A stretch of 64,000 bases of DNA from Triplophysa rosa (GCF_024868665.1 NC_079904.1:18013223-18077222); one strand, 5' to 3'; shown: positions 21,700 through 33,369, counted from the first letter of the stretch. Made by a program: numbers and translations. The notes: generated by a model not told the origin, from the letters alone.

Positions 21700-22870
21700 T
21701 TCGTATAGGTTTCGGAATTTTTTTTTAACATGAAATTACCTTACGTAACAACTTTTCTAAATCCCTTATTGGACAATTCTCCCGGAAAAGCACGCCCACA
21801 CATCAACCATCGAGAGGGAGAAAGAGCAAGCCCACGCGTCAACCAGGGAGAGTGGGAGAAAGATCACACCCATGTGCTCCTTCGTTCGCGAAGTTCAGCT
21901 GTGTTTGTTTGTTCACTGCATTTCGGTGACTCTGCTCTAAAAAAACATTACAGCAAACCCAATAAATGTTAATCATTAAGTTAAGTCATTTGGCAGGTTA
22001 TTCAGCTGATCCTTTTTTCCCAAATAGCTAATAGCACTTTTAATATGTTGTCTCTATGAAGTTCATCTACACATACTCTTTGCATATACACTCATGTAGG
22101 CCTACACAGCATCATATCATACAGCCAGACTGGAGCCCGTGGGACCATCGGCAGCTCTAATGTGGAAAATACGGAAAAAAGTGTGAGAAACTGTTCAGAT
22201 TTGAACGAATGACTTCTGTAGATTCCAGCTGATTGCTGTGCTAATATTTGCCAGTATCCACTCAGGTACCTGCACAAAACAAGAGAAGAAAGTAATAAAG
22301 AAAACCTGACAAGAGTGCAAACAGTTCCTTTAAAGAAAAGCTCTAATATAAAGAGATCTATACAAGCAAATGTAAAACCAGGCCTTCAAAAGCCTTTCAT
22401 TCTCTTCAAACCCCATTAAAACTATTCAAATCCTTCAATCCCTGTTGTCTTTCCACTACAGCAAATATTCCTTTCCTCCATAACATCATCTTTCCTCTAC
22501 TTTTCTTCCATCTCTGACTAATTTTGGAAAGAGCCGCGCACACACGTGAGCCGAGTCTCATCCCGCAGTGCTGTCTGCATTCTCTGAGCTTAGCATTGTA
22601 AACAGTGGCACCTTCCTGACTGCATTTTTCCATTGTAACATGGCAGAGAGTCATGAAACACTACAGCCAGAGGGATCCAGAACCAGCATGCTTACTCAAC
22701 ATTCCCGTGAAGTTTATATTGTTTTATCCTGACACTATCACTGTTCTGAATTAGTTGCTGTTGCTGTTTTAAGACTCTTTGCGATTCCTGAGGATGAGGT
22801 TTTGAAAGTGGAAACTGTGGATGAAGGCATGTACAATATATGGCCTAAAGTACGCTGACTTCCCCTTCTA
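21700..22870. other. No gene seen
   Basis: AT-rich sequence with short ORFs only (for example 22406-22654 minus, no domain). No transposon ends recognised. Confidence 0.45.
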
Positions 22871-23039
22871 ATTAACTCAACTCAACTCAACTCAACTTTA
22901 TTTATATAGCGCTTTTACAATTTTCATTGTTACAAAGCAGCTGTACATGAGACACATTGACTACAAGCAAAACAATCAAAGTTGTACCTGCAAAAACAAG
23001 AAAAGGTTGAAAACACAGAAGACAGACACACCCACACAC

Positions 23040-23091
23040 AAAACACTCCACACACACAACACGCACACGCACCAACACACACAGACACAGA

Positions 23092-23128
<37 letters not shown>

Positions 23129-23165
23129 ACGTACACAGACAAGTACGCACACACACACACGCTCA
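23040..23165. repeat. CA-rich microsatellite within LINE 3' UTR
   Basis: CA units with ACGT interruptions. The related LINE tail at 30250-30350 is also GT-rich on its coding strand, so the repeat is an inherited part of the LINE 3' UTR that has expanded. Confidence 0.85.
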
Positions 23166-23799
23166 GTGAGAGCACACATTTAGGATAAAGGAGAGAGAAG
23201 CACAGGTCAAATATAGCAGATAATAAATTCCTATATGCAATATTAATTAAGTAAAACTTTAAGATTCTAAAGCAGCCCCCCCGGTCAGGCAGATAGTGCA
23301 AAAACAGTATGCAAACGGTGGCGAGGAACCCAAAACTCTAATCGAGAAAAAAAACCTCAGGAGAACCCAGGCCCAACCAGGGGATTCCAGTTCCCCTCTG
23401 GCAAAAGCTGCTGCCTCTGCACAAGCTCCAGAGAGCTTGCACAACAAGGCTAAATAAAATAAATAAACTTAATAATAAAATAAATTATAGTTTAAGATTA
23501 TCATTAATAATCTAATAGCATTTGAAATTTTGTGGTGAAGACATGTCAAGTGACCGCGTCCTTCTTTATCCAGCTCTATCATCTCAGCTCTTGTCAGGTC
23601 CCCACTTCCCATTCTCCGCTCTACCATCAGGTCAGGCCATGAACTGCATCCTGCTCGCTGTGGTAACCTTGGAACAATGAGACAAGACTGGCTGAGAGTA
23701 GAGTACTGTTCTGTACTCTTTGATGCAACAAGTACATCAGTTGTGTTTTTGGTTCCGGTTGATCTAACTAATGCAGCCTAAACCCTCTGAAGATTTATA

Positions 23800-26730
23800 T
23801 TATGGAAGAGTAGTGTATGCAAGATTAAAAAGATGCGTCTTTAGTCTAGATTTAAACTGACAGAGTGTGTCTGCCTCCCGGACAGTGCAGGGAAGACTAT
23901 TCCAAAGTTTAGGCGCTAGATAGGAAAAGGATCTACCACCTGCACTTGATTTTGAAATTCTAGGTATTACCAACTGACAGGACGCCTGAGAGCGTAATGC
24001 ACGTGAAGGACTGTAATACAAAAGGAGTTCATTCAAGTACTGAGGAGCTAAACCATGTAAGGCTTTATAGGTAATAAGCAAGATTTTAAAGTTAACGCGA
24101 TGCTTTATAGGTAACCAGTGCAAGGTTGACAGAACCGGGCTAATATGTTCATACTTTTTTGTACGTGTAAGAACTCGAGCTGCCGCGTTTTGGACCAATT
24201 GGAGTTTTTGTAATAAGCCTGCAGGGCAACCACCTAACAGTGCATTACAGTAATCTAGTCTTGATGTCATGAATGCATGAATTAACTTCTCTGCATCTGA
24301 GATTGACAGCATATGACGTAGTTTAGATATATTCTTAAAATGGAAAAACGCAATTTTACAGGTGTTGGCGACGTGGCTCTCAAATGACAGATTACTATCG
24401 AATAGAACGCCAAGATTCTTTGCTGACGACGAGGGTTTTATGGAACATCCGTCAATAGTTAAACAGTATTCTTGGTTGTTACTTATAGCAGTTTTCGGTC
24501 CAATAAGTAACACTTCCGTTTTGTCCGAGTTCAGTAATAAAAAGTTGTTACTCATCCAGTTTTTTATATCGACTATGCATTCCATTATTCGATGGAACTG
24601 CTGTGTTTCATGAGGCTTCGAGGAAATATAAAGTTGAGTATCATCAGCATAACAGTGAAAGCTAACTCCGTGTCGCTTTATTATATCTCCTAGAGGTAGC
24701 ATGTATAATGCGAAGAGCAGAGGCCCTAAGACTGAGCCCTGTGGTACACCGTACTGGACTTGCGATTTGCGTGACACCTCATTGTTTATTGCTACAAATT
24801 GAAAACGGTCGGATAAATAAGATTTAAACCATTTCAAAGCTATTCCCTTAATGCCGACATAATTTTCGAGTCTATGTAGGAGTGTGCTGTGGTCAATGGT
24901 ATCGAATGCAGCACTAAGGTCTAGCAGCACCAATAACGAGATACAACCTCGGTCAGACGCCAATAGCAGATCATTTGTAACTCTGATCAAAGCAGTCTCT
25001 GTACTGTGACATGCTCTAAATCCAGACTGGAATTCTTCATTGATGTCATTCCTTTGGAGGAAGGAGCATAATTGAGTTGAAACTACTTTTTCCAGAACTT
25101 TAGATATGAAAGGTAGATTCGATATAGGCCTGTAGTTCCTTAGTTCTCTAGGGTCGAGTTGGGGTTTTTTGACAAGGGGCCTTATAACAGCCACCTTATA
25201 TGCTTTAGGCACATGTCCTAATGTCAGAGATGAGTTAATAATACCAAGAAGAGGATCTATAATTTCTGGGAGCATCTCTTTCAGTAGATTTGTAGGTATA
25301 GGGTCTAGTATGCATGTTGTTGATTTAGATGATCTAATAATTTTAGACAGCTCATCTTGATCTACGGTATAAAATAATTGCATTTTCTCCTTAAGGGCGC
25401 TGTAGTTAGTTTGTTCAGCGGGTTTCACTTCTGATTGCATTGTTATAATTTTTTCTCTAATATCTTGGATTTTATATGTGAAGTAGTTCATAAATTCATC
25501 ACTGCTATGCTGATATACAGGATCAGAAGTCACTGACGATTTATTTTTTGTTAATTTAGCCACCGTGTTAAATAAAAACCTAGGGTTGTGCTGGTTTTCT
25601 TCTATTAGTGATGAAAAGTAGGCGGATCTAGAAGTTATTAGGGCTTTCCTGTATTTTCGAATACTATCCTTCCATGCTGTACGAAATACCTCTAATTTAG
25701 TTTTCTTAAAGTTGCGCTCCATTTTTCGGGCCGCTTTCTTTAGAGCCTGAGTGTGTTCATTATACCACGGTGTGGGGCTGCCATTTTTAATCTTCTTTAA
25801 ACGTAGTGGAGCAACTTTGTCTAGCGTTACCGAGAAGGTGGAATTAAAATTTTCAGTGGTAATGTCAAGATCTTCAACGTTATTTCTCATGATTTGAGAC
25901 AATTCGGGCAGATTATCGAGAAACGCATCTTTGGTAGTTGAAGTTATTGTTCTACCATATTTGTAACAATGAGTTTTATTTGCAGCCGTAGGCCAGTGAA
26001 GCAAACATAATACCAGATAATGATCCGAAATGTCTTCACTCTGCTGAAGGATTTTAACGTCGTCCACATTTATACCGTAAGACAGTATTAAATCTAAAGT
26101 ATGATTACGAAGGTGAGTGGGTCCTGACACATGTTGACTAATGCCCATGGAGTTAAGAGTGTCTTTGAAAGCCATTCCTAAGGCATCTGTAACGTTATCT
26201 ACGTGGATGTTAAAGTCACCAACGACAAGGAGTCTATCTGCGGCCAGTACTAGTTCTGATAAGAACCCACCAAATTCTTTAATAAAATCTGTGTGGTGCC
26301 CTGGAGGCCTATATACAATAGCTAGAATCAATTTAAAAAGAGTTTTATCTTTAGTATTAGGTGTTGAAACATGAAGAACCATGACTTCAAAAGAATTATA
26401 TTTAGAGTTCGACTTCTGGGAAATGCTAAGAGAGTTATTGTAAAGTGCTGCGACACCTCCCCCTCTGCCTTTTAGACGAGGCTCGTGTTTATAATAATAA
26501 TCTTGGGGGACAGATTCATTTAAAGCAATATAATCATCTGGTTTTAGCCATGTTTCTGTCAAACAGAGCATGTCTATTTTATGATCTGTTATCATATCGT
26601 TAACAAAAAGTGCTTTATTAGAGAGAGATCTAATATTTAGCAATCCGAGTCGTAACAGTTGATTATCTGTATTTTGTTCATGTTTAGTTTGTTTAACGTT
26701 TATTAAATTACTTTCAAGAGGTTTACGCAT
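23800..26730 (-). CDS. LINE ORF2: endonuclease and reverse transcriptase
   Basis: The protein nicks target DNA and reverse-transcribes the LINE RNA there. From the first in-frame ATG (26730) it is 976 residues; the frame is open a little further upstream, but only with a GTG. The N-terminal apurinic-type endonuclease shows LLNIRSLSNK (about 30-40), LTETWL (about 57-62), VGDFNIHV (about 170-177) and SDHYLVL (about 235). The reverse transcriptase shows LRNYRPISNL (about 530), LDLSAAFDTIDH (about 603-613), GVPQGSVLGPLLF (about 661-673) and the catalytic YADD (about 694-697). A conserved C-terminal region with HWLPIKHRVNFKILLITYKA follows. No stop or frameshift is present, and length and domain order fit CR1/L2 LINEs. 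It lies 165 bp after ORF1. It may be an active or recently active copy. Confidence 0.9.
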   Translation of the reverse strand: MRKPLESNLINVKQTKHEQNTDNQLLRLGLLNIRSLSNKALFVNDMITDHKIDMLCLTETWLKPDDYIALNESVPQDYYYKHEPRLKGRGGGVAALYNNSLSISQKSNSKYNSFEVMVLHVSTPNTKDKTLFKLILAIVYRPPGHHTDFIKEFGGFLSELVLAADRLLVVGDFNIHVDNVTDALGMAFKDTLNSMGISQHVSGPTHLRNHTLDLILSYGINVDDVKILQQSEDISDHYLVLCLLHWPTAANKTHCYKYGRTITSTTKDAFLDNLPELSQIMRNNVEDLDITTENFNSTFSVTLDKVAPLRLKKIKNGSPTPWYNEHTQALKKAARKMERNFKKTKLEVFRTAWKDSIRKYRKALITSRSAYFSSLIEENQHNPRFLFNTVAKLTKNKSSVTSDPVYQHSSDEFMNYFTYKIQDIREKIITMQSEVKPAEQTNYSALKEKMQLFYTVDQDELSKIIRSSKSTTCILDPIPTNLLKEMLPEIIDPLLGIINSSLTLGHVPKAYKVAVIRPLVKKPQLDPRELRNYRPISNLPFISKVLEKVVSTQLCSFLQRNDINEEFQSGFRACHSTETALIRVTNDLLLASDRGCISLLVLLDLSAAFDTIDHSTLLHRLENYVGIKGIALKWFKSYLSDRFQFVAINNEVSRKSQVQYGVPQGSVLGPLLFALYMLPLGDIIKRHGVSFHCYADDTQLYISSKPHETQQFHRIMECIVDIKNWMSNNFLLLNSDKTEVLLIGPKTAISNNQEYCLTIDGCSIKPSSSAKNLGVLFDSNLSFESHVANTCKIAFFHFKNISKLRHMLSISDAEKLIHAFMTSRLDYCNALLGGCPAGLLQKLQLVQNAAARVLTRTKKYEHISPVLSTLHWLPIKHRVNFKILLITYKALHGLAPQYLNELLLYYSPSRALRSQASCQLVIPRISKSSAGGRSFSYLAPKLWNSLPCTVREADTLCQFKSRLKTHLFNLAYTTLP

Positions 26731-26895
26731 TATTTTATGTTTGCTAATCCGGGGGACAGACACAGTCTCTATTTTGTGATGTTTGGGAGAACGGATTACT
26801 ACATGTTGTACATTTTGTGTATTCTGCGACGTGAGACGGCAAGCAGACAGTTGGTTAAGCCATACTGTCTGCTCCCTGACCTGGGCCCCAGCGAG

Positions 26896-27765
26896 TCAAG
26901 TTTTAGCATTAGCATTAAGACTTTTTGCCATATTTCTAGACAGGATGGAAGCCCCAGCCCAGGAGGGATGGAGACCATCTCGTTTCAACAGGTCAGGTCT
27001 GCCCTCAAAACTCTTCCAGTTATTTATAAAAACTATATCATTCTGCAGGCACCACTCAGACAACCAGCCATTTAGTGATGATAATCTGCTATAAATCTCA
27101 TCACCACGATAAGCATTGAGGGGGCCAGAGAATATTACAGTGTCTGACATCATGCTTGCGAGCTCACACACCTCTTTAATGTTATCTTTTGTGATCTCCG
27201 ATTGACGGAGTCGAACATCATTTGTGCCGACGTGAATGACAATCTTACTGAATTTACGATTAGCCTTAGCCAGCACATTTAAATTTGACTTGATGTCAGG
27301 CGCTCTGGCTCCCGGTAAACATTGGACTATGGTGGCTGGTGCCTCTATGTTAACGTTCCGAACAATAGAATCACCGATAACTAGGGCACTTTCAGCAGGT
27401 TTCTCAGTCGGTGCGTCACTGAGCGGGGCAAACCTGTTCGAGACTGTAATCGGAACGGTCGAGTGATGTTTTGTCCTGCGACTACGCCGTCTCACAGTCA
27501 CGAAGTTTCCCAGCTGCGGAGGATTTTCAACCGGAACCGAGCTGTGTGCGCTAATGTTGCTCGCATCCAAAGTGTTTTCTATCGTCGTTAAACTCTTACT
27601 ATCCTCAGATAAAGATTGGATGCGAGACTCTAATTCTAAGATCTTCTCTGTCAGCCTAACTATTTCCCTGCATTTATCGCATATAAAGCCCTCGCAGCTG
27701 ACAGAGAAGGCTAAGCTAAACATATGACATGAGGTGCAAGTAACAATAATAGGAATAGAAGCCAT
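26896..27765 (-). CDS. LINE ORF1: zinc-finger-like, coiled-coil and SGNH esterase-like protein
   Basis: This 289-residue ORF starts at an ATG (MASIPIIV). The N terminus carries C10-x2-C13 and C24, C29, C32, a possible zinc-binding cluster. LTEKILELESRIQSL (about 38-52) looks like a short coiled coil. A basic linker RRRSRRTKHH (about 92-101) follows. The C-terminal half is an SGNH/GDSL-type hydrolase: VIGDSIV (Ser133), HVGTND (180-183) and RDGLHPS (Asp263, His266) supply the usual catalytic blocks. Esterase domains are known in ORF1 of CR1-type LINEs; their role is thought to involve lipid or membrane interaction or particle formation, but is not settled. All catalytic residues are present, so the protein could be functional. 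Confidence 0.85.
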   Translation of the reverse strand: MASIPIIVTCTSCHMFSLAFSVSCEGFICDKCREIVRLTEKILELESRIQSLSEDSKSLTTIENTLDASNISAHSSVPVENPPQLGNFVTVRRRSRRTKHHSTVPITVSNRFAPLSDAPTEKPAESALVIGDSIVRNVNIEAPATIVQCLPGARAPDIKSNLNVLAKANRKFSKIVIHVGTNDVRLRQSEITKDNIKEVCELASMMSDTVIFSGPLNAYRGDEIYSRLSSLNGWLSEWCLQNDIVFINNWKSFEGRPDLLKRDGLHPSWAGASILSRNMAKSLNANAKT

Positions 27766-28130
27766 AACTCACCGGATTTGAAGTGCAATTCCAACTTACC
27801 AAGGTTGCTCGATGGATCGTAGTATACTCGCTTCAAAAGAGAAACAGTTAGCACACAAGACAAACCAGAGGCAAGATGATATTCCACAGTGTGAACAGAA
27901 AGCAAGCTAACACGCTATTGCTATGCTAACGGCGTTAAGTTAACTATCACTTTTGGTTTAGACTCTTCCAAGTAAATAACAGGAACAGGGTTATTGAGAT
28001 ATCAGGATAAGTTAGCAACGACAATAATAATTAACGAAAATAAAATACACTAATATTAGAGCGAAGTGATAAGAGCACTGATACAAACAAGCTGCCGGCA
28101 GCGATGCAGGAAAACGATGGGTTTAATGGG

Positions 28131-29390
28131 TTTGGCTAGTAATTTCTTTGAGGACAAAGCTTAATACTACTGTACACTATAAAATCATAATCTCGAAGAC
28201 TTCGTTGTAACAATATGGGGTATAGAGTATATACTGTAGATACAAAAAAAAAGAGAATAGAATGAAAATAAATCCACTGACAAAGAGAAACACCCCCTTT
28301 TAATTCAGTTAATCACATATCTTACAAATGCATGAACTGACTTTTCCAGTTAGACTTTTTTAGCGATTTAACTCTCAAACCACACAGATGAATAACAGAA
28401 TGTTAGGATTTTTTGTTTTGAGAGCCTGAGAGAAAAATATGATCAGGAATAAAAGCAGAGTGTCTGTCTGTGGCCTTTATTCTATATTCTATATTCATTC
28501 TTCAGGATCAGAACCTGAGACCTACAGGAGAGATAAGCTGAAACATATGTGTCTGTGTGCCTTGAGGGGGTGTGGGGCTGGAATTTGTGGGTGGCATAAA
28601 AATGAGATTTTTCTTTTGTCCTCCCATCACCCTTTTAATATACACACGAACACACAGGGTACATTTACTTGAAATATTACATGCATACTGTATAGACACA
28701 GTATGCGCCTTCAAACTCAATAGTCACATCGGATCACATCAGTTGGAGTTTATGAATATTCATCTACTTATTCCTTGAAATGAAAGGGACATCAATTCTT
28801 ACAAATTAAATAAACACACAGTCATTTATAAATGCATACTGATCATAGACGCAGATTCAAACACACATGCACACATATTGTTTACATTCTTTCCCTGGGG
28901 TCCTTTATTGTCACAGACAGTTGATGTTTCAGTACAGCTTGCCGTATGGTTTACGGTTACCAGAAAAATACCTTTCCACTCTCTTGCTCATAACCTTTGA
29001 CCCCCTGTTACACTGTGGCAGAGTCAGAGCGGAGGTGAGGAGGAAAAAAAGAGCAAAGTAAAGGGGGGTATAGCAAAAAAGAACACATGTGGCGACAGCT
29101 TAGCTAACCTAATGATGAACTATTAGCCCCAGGCTCTTAAACCAGAATATGATCATACGCAGAATGTCATGCCTATTCAGGGGACTCAAGCTGCACCTTC
29201 TGCAGATCATTTGCATTAAACTGCAAATTCTGTCACCCTCCAAATCGGTAAGACCTTTTTAACATGAAATGAGAAAGCCGCTTTTTCCATATAAAAAAAT
29301 AACGCATTGTTATTACTGGCTGTCAAGTTCAAATGTTATTCATTTTTATAAAGTAAAGAAGTTATTTAAAATAGATGCATAATTACACTG
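28131..29390. other. No gene seen
   Basis: AT-rich stretch with short frames without domains. No clear repeat ends. Confidence 0.4.
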
Positions 29391-30876
29391 GTCAAGGGTG
29401 TAACTTTGGTTTGAGAAGTGGAGGGAAAAAAAGGGGGAAAATGTTTTTGATTTGAATCCCATTTCCTACATTTACATACAGTACGTTTAGGGACTATGGT
29501 GATACAAAATCCATGAAATAATGGATTTTCTGCATGAAGTGAGCGAAGTGCGGATGGAGGGCAGCAAGTGATTTTCTCCATTGGGAATTCACTATCACAA
29601 ACTCAAAATACCCATGTTTTGCATCGTTTTTGATTGTTTAAATTGATTAAACCATGAAACCACACAGTGTTTTTATTGTGTAGCAAAAGTATTGACTGAG
29701 AAACGGAGGAAAAATTGCTTAAAAATCTGAATCTGCAGTCAGGAGGAGACGAGCCGGATGACTTTCTAAAACACTAAACGAGGTTTAGCGTACCTAACAA
29801 CTACCAGGGAAGCCCACATTTCTGTCAAGCCTTGTCATAAACACTAGCTGCTGTTAAACGAACGAGTCTGATCGTCCATTATAAGATAACAGCTTAAAAT
29901 AGCCTACCAAAACAACGACTACGCAAAACCAAATTTCAATCAAACCTTAATTGTAACAAACACTAGCTACTGTTAAAGAACAAGCACTTATTCCGGGATG
30001 ACAATAGTCTCACGTTAGGCTTGTTTATTTTTAAGAAACCACATAACGAGGCTCAAGGCAGTGACAAACTGAGAACATAAAACTTTTCTGTTATCATGTT
30101 TATGTTTGATATCAGTGATAAACCAAATTTATTTAATTTGGTTTTCTGTGGTTGTTGTTTTGGTACGTTAAGCTGTTTCCTTATGGATTTTGGGAAAGAA
30201 ACGATTTTTTACTTTATTTGTTTAATATTATGTTAATCTGCTTTACTTTACCTGTCCGTGTGTCTGCGCGTCCGTGTGTGTGTCTATGTCTGTGTATTAG
30301 TACGTGTGCATATTGTGTGTGTGGAGTGACAACATGAGTGTTTTGTATGTGGGTATGTCTGTCTTCTGTTTCCACCTTTTTCTTGTTTTTGCAGGTATAA
30401 CTTTAATTGTTTTGCTTATAGTCAATATGTCTCATGAACAGCTGCTTTGTAACAATGAAAACTGTAAAAAGCGCTATATAAATAAAGTTGAGTTGAGTAA
30501 TAAGGGCTCATTCTTTTAACAGAAGCTAGTGTTTATTACAAGTAAGGTTTGACAGAAATTTGGGCTTACCTGGTCGTTGTTCAGGTTGTTAAACGTAAGT
30601 ACTTATAGTTTGTCATAATGAATTCCTATGGAGAAAATCACTTGCTGCTGTCCACGTGATTGAAAACAACCGTTCAGTGAGCTATTTTTAGATTGTGAAC
30701 GTGACGCCCGCATCAACACAGGCAAACTGCTTGGTCAACTTCTCCGTGGCAATGACGGCGTGCGGTTAAAAATCATAAATAAATTTGAAAGTGTGGGGCA
30801 CGAACGGGATTTTGGAAAGTGGAGATGACATGTCCCCCTTGTCCCCAGTGGAATTTAAGACCCTGACACTGGTCAT
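29391..30876. mobile_element. Long inverted-repeat (foldback-like) element, interrupted
   Basis: Two pairs of inverted segments define the element. Bases 29561-29599 match the reverse complement of 30611-30649 (core GCAGCAAGTGATTTTCTCCA), and 29788-29864 match the reverse complement of 30509-30596 (including ATTTCTGTCAA and AAACACTAGCT). A diverged direct copy of the second segment lies at 29905-29985. Outer limits (GGGTGTAAC near 29396, right end near 30870) are approximate. A LINE tail is inserted at about 30240-30498. No coding capacity. Confidence 0.55.
30250..30498 (+). mobile_element. 3' tail of the CR1/L2-like LINE
   Basis: The plus-strand sequence matches the 3' UTR of the LINE at 22876-28130: TTCTTGTTTTTGCAGGTA, GTCTCATGAACAGCTGC, GCGCTATATAAATAAAGTTG, ending in TTGAGTTGAG. 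This is a 5'-truncated insertion of about 250 bp. Confidence 0.88.
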
Positions 30877-31690
30877 ATAAAATAATGTAGGCTATTTAAA
30901 GTTTAAGTAATGTCTGCATTACGACAAATTAAGCAAGGAAAGTAGCCTGACTATCCTACAGTGACCTACAGAAGCTGGCTTGGTAAATTCAAATCAATAC
31001 ACTAAATGGAGTGGATGTGTGCTTTACAAGACATGGACACAATTAGCATAAAACATCCCTTTTTATTACTTCTAATTCTCTCATTTCTTTCAGTCAAGGC
31101 CAAGTATAAATGTTCCACAAGCTTGATTATTATTACTGGCAAACCTGAATTTCTGTTCTAAGCTCTATCTGCTGGGAAGTGAACTTGATTCTGATCAGCT
31201 TGTGACTCAGATCCTTTAGATTTGCTTTCTGAGAATGGAGCAGATCGGCATTCCAGTATAAGTGAAGGTCATAGTGTGTATTTGTGAGTGTATTAGATTA
31301 CTACTGCAATTTTACGCAGAGCAACATCAATCGTTGCTCCTCTTTATTACTCTTCATACACATTTTATATTCACTTTTTAGGGCACATTCACACTAGAGT
31401 TTTTGAGGCAGATCACTGTAATTATTCAGATATTTCTATTTGAAAATGATCAGCGAACATAAAAACACCTTTTTGCAGACACTCTTGGGTGCATTATAAA
31501 GCATTAAGCTTTTGTCACAATAGACAAAAGGAATCATACTGAATTCACCCAACCAGATAAAAAGTAAGTTATATGGGTTTGGTATGACATAAAGGTGAGT
31601 ACATCATGACCGAAATGTAATTTTAGAATTTAAATGTGCTCCTAAGGTCATCCAATGAAATTGAAGCACATTTCATTGAATGATTCAAAT

Positions 31691-33366
31691 CAATTGACCC
31701 TTCGCAAGCAGTTTGATTGACAGGCGATCTGACCAATCATAACGTCGATATTATGTGCCCCCGTGACTGACCGCCAATTTGTCCGACAGACAAACCAGTC
31801 TGACAAACCTGGCGTAGTAGAGCTTTGGTGATTAATATGAAAAAATAGCTTTGTTTATTATTACAATAATTAAAGACACATATATACCCAGCTTTAATTG
31901 ACATTCACACTATAACGATAAACGATAACCAAGTTATAACTTTTAAAAATCATTCTAAATGAAGTAGAATAGCGGAGTGTCATGAATGTGGCAGGAAGAA
32001 CCCAGATGCAGGCAGGCAATGACGGGGTTAACAAGACAAGATTTTAATATAAATAAAAGACCGAAACAAAACACCCACGAGGGGGTAAACGACAAGGTGA
32101 CAAAAATAAAAATACAAACACCAGGACCAAGGCTAACTAAACACTAAACTAGACAATACTTAGACAAAGGCTAACTAAACACTTACTAAGACTGGGGAAA
32201 CAGGAACACAGCAAACAGGGAATACACGGACCGTAAGGCTAACATCAAAACACTGGTAGCACGACAAACATACAAGTTCACAGTACAATCCAACAGCACA
32301 AGACAAAGAAACATGAGGGTATAAATAGGGAGAGACAAACTAGGGATAACGACACGGGGCAGGTGTGGGTAATCAAACACTTAGGGAAGGATAACAAGGA
32401 AACGAGAGGAATGGGGCCAATGACAAGACACTGGAGAGAACGTATATTATTGTCAAACGGACAATAATATGTTTCTCTCCACACATAACCTAAGGACTCT
32501 GCCCCGATCCCACCACATGACTAGAATTTCATAAACAAGACGGTGGGACCGTGACACGGAGTTCACATCACAACTATACCAATACAGACACGAGACAAGA
32601 TATTTTTGAAATCATTAACGTACGAATTACAGACGGAAGCATTTGGGAAGTGGTGTTTTAAGGCGAAATATAATACTTATTGATATAATACTTACATATT
32701 ACATGTATGAGCAAGCTGGCAAGATATTCTTTGGGTCACTGTGATGTGATGAGCGCACCTTCAGCCTTCAGAGAGCAGCATTTGCAGTGATATTTGAAAG
32801 GAAAGACGTTTTCAGCAATGAAGTCGCAAAGCAACAGCTGTACTGTGTTTGTTGTATTTAACACAAATAAAGATTAAGACACTGATGGACTGTTATTATT
32901 TTCTGTACTGAACTAATATTTAAAAGTTTACTTTCATTTTCACAAAGAAGGATCACGGCCAACCAAAACTCTGCCCAAAGTTACTCTCTTTCTCAAATTG
33001 TCATTACTACAAATTTCAGAGTAAATATAAACACTTTATACACCACATTTAAGTGAGCTATGCATCCAATTGTGTGACAGTAGTAGCCTACTGCATCATG
33101 CGAGTTTAAAATTAACTTAATGTTATCGTCTGCTGGTGTGAACGCTAATATAGGTATAATTATTGTTACAGTCATCTCAAATCCTGAATGTATCCCTCGA
33201 ATGCATATTGCAGACCTTTCTGTCTGAAATCAGCGTCTCATTTTTCTAGCAATTCTTCACTATTTCCCCAGGGAGTGCACAAATTTACACTAGGAACGCA
33301 TGGCTTATACGGAAAGCTTGTTGGACATAGCAACAGGATTGAAGGGGGGCGGGGTTTTGCGAAGGG
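31691..33366. mobile_element. Nested TIR elements (outer boundaries)
   Basis: TGACCCTTCGCAA at 31692 and its inverse TTGCGAAGGGTCA near 33365 form 13-bp inverted ends. Inside, a second inverted pair is visible: TTCACACTATAACGATAA near 31907 against the reverse complement of TTATCGTCTGCTGGTGTGAA near 33124-33145. I cannot find a target duplication for either, so the two shells and their superfamilies are tentative. Solo LTR copy 2 sits inside both. Confidence 0.45.
31978..32556 (-). mobile_element. Solo LTR, copy 2
   Basis: Starts TGTCATG and ends CGTGACA on the plus strand, with a perfect 5-bp duplication CGGAG (31973-31977 and 32557-32561). On the minus strand it has the H1 stem CGGTCCCACC/GGTGGGATCG, which differs in sequence from copy 1 but sits in the same place, and the same H2 stem (CATATTATTGTC). 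It also has a TATA-like CCTATTTATACCC and an ATTAAA signal. It belongs to the same family as 19053-19689 but a different subfamily at its first 60 bp. Confidence 0.8.
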
Positions 33367-33369
33367 TCA

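Larger units (their letters stand above)
22876..28130 (-). mobile_element. CR1/L2-like LINE, apparently full length
   Basis: Minus-strand non-LTR retrotransposon of about 5.25 kb. In order: GC-moderate 5' UTR (about 28130-27766), ORF1 (27765-26896), ORF2 (26730-23800), a long 3' UTR rich in CA/GT (about 23799-22896), and four CTCAA units (TTGAG on the coding strand, 22876-22895) as the terminal microsatellite. The 3' end contains GCGCTATATAAATAAAGTTG on the coding strand and matches a plus-strand tail fragment at 30250-30498. The 5' boundary is estimated. Both ORFs are open, so this is a candidate young copy. CR1/L2 clade is inferred from ORF structure. Confidence 0.85.

Noticed and set aside
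22930..23301. ORFs rich in Val-Cys or His-Thr repeats
   Set aside because: Translations of a CA/GT microsatellite in a LINE 3' UTR.
26737..27094. Plus-strand ORFs of 103-112 codons
   Set aside because: Antisense to the gap between LINE ORF1 and ORF2 and to the end of ORF1; no motif.
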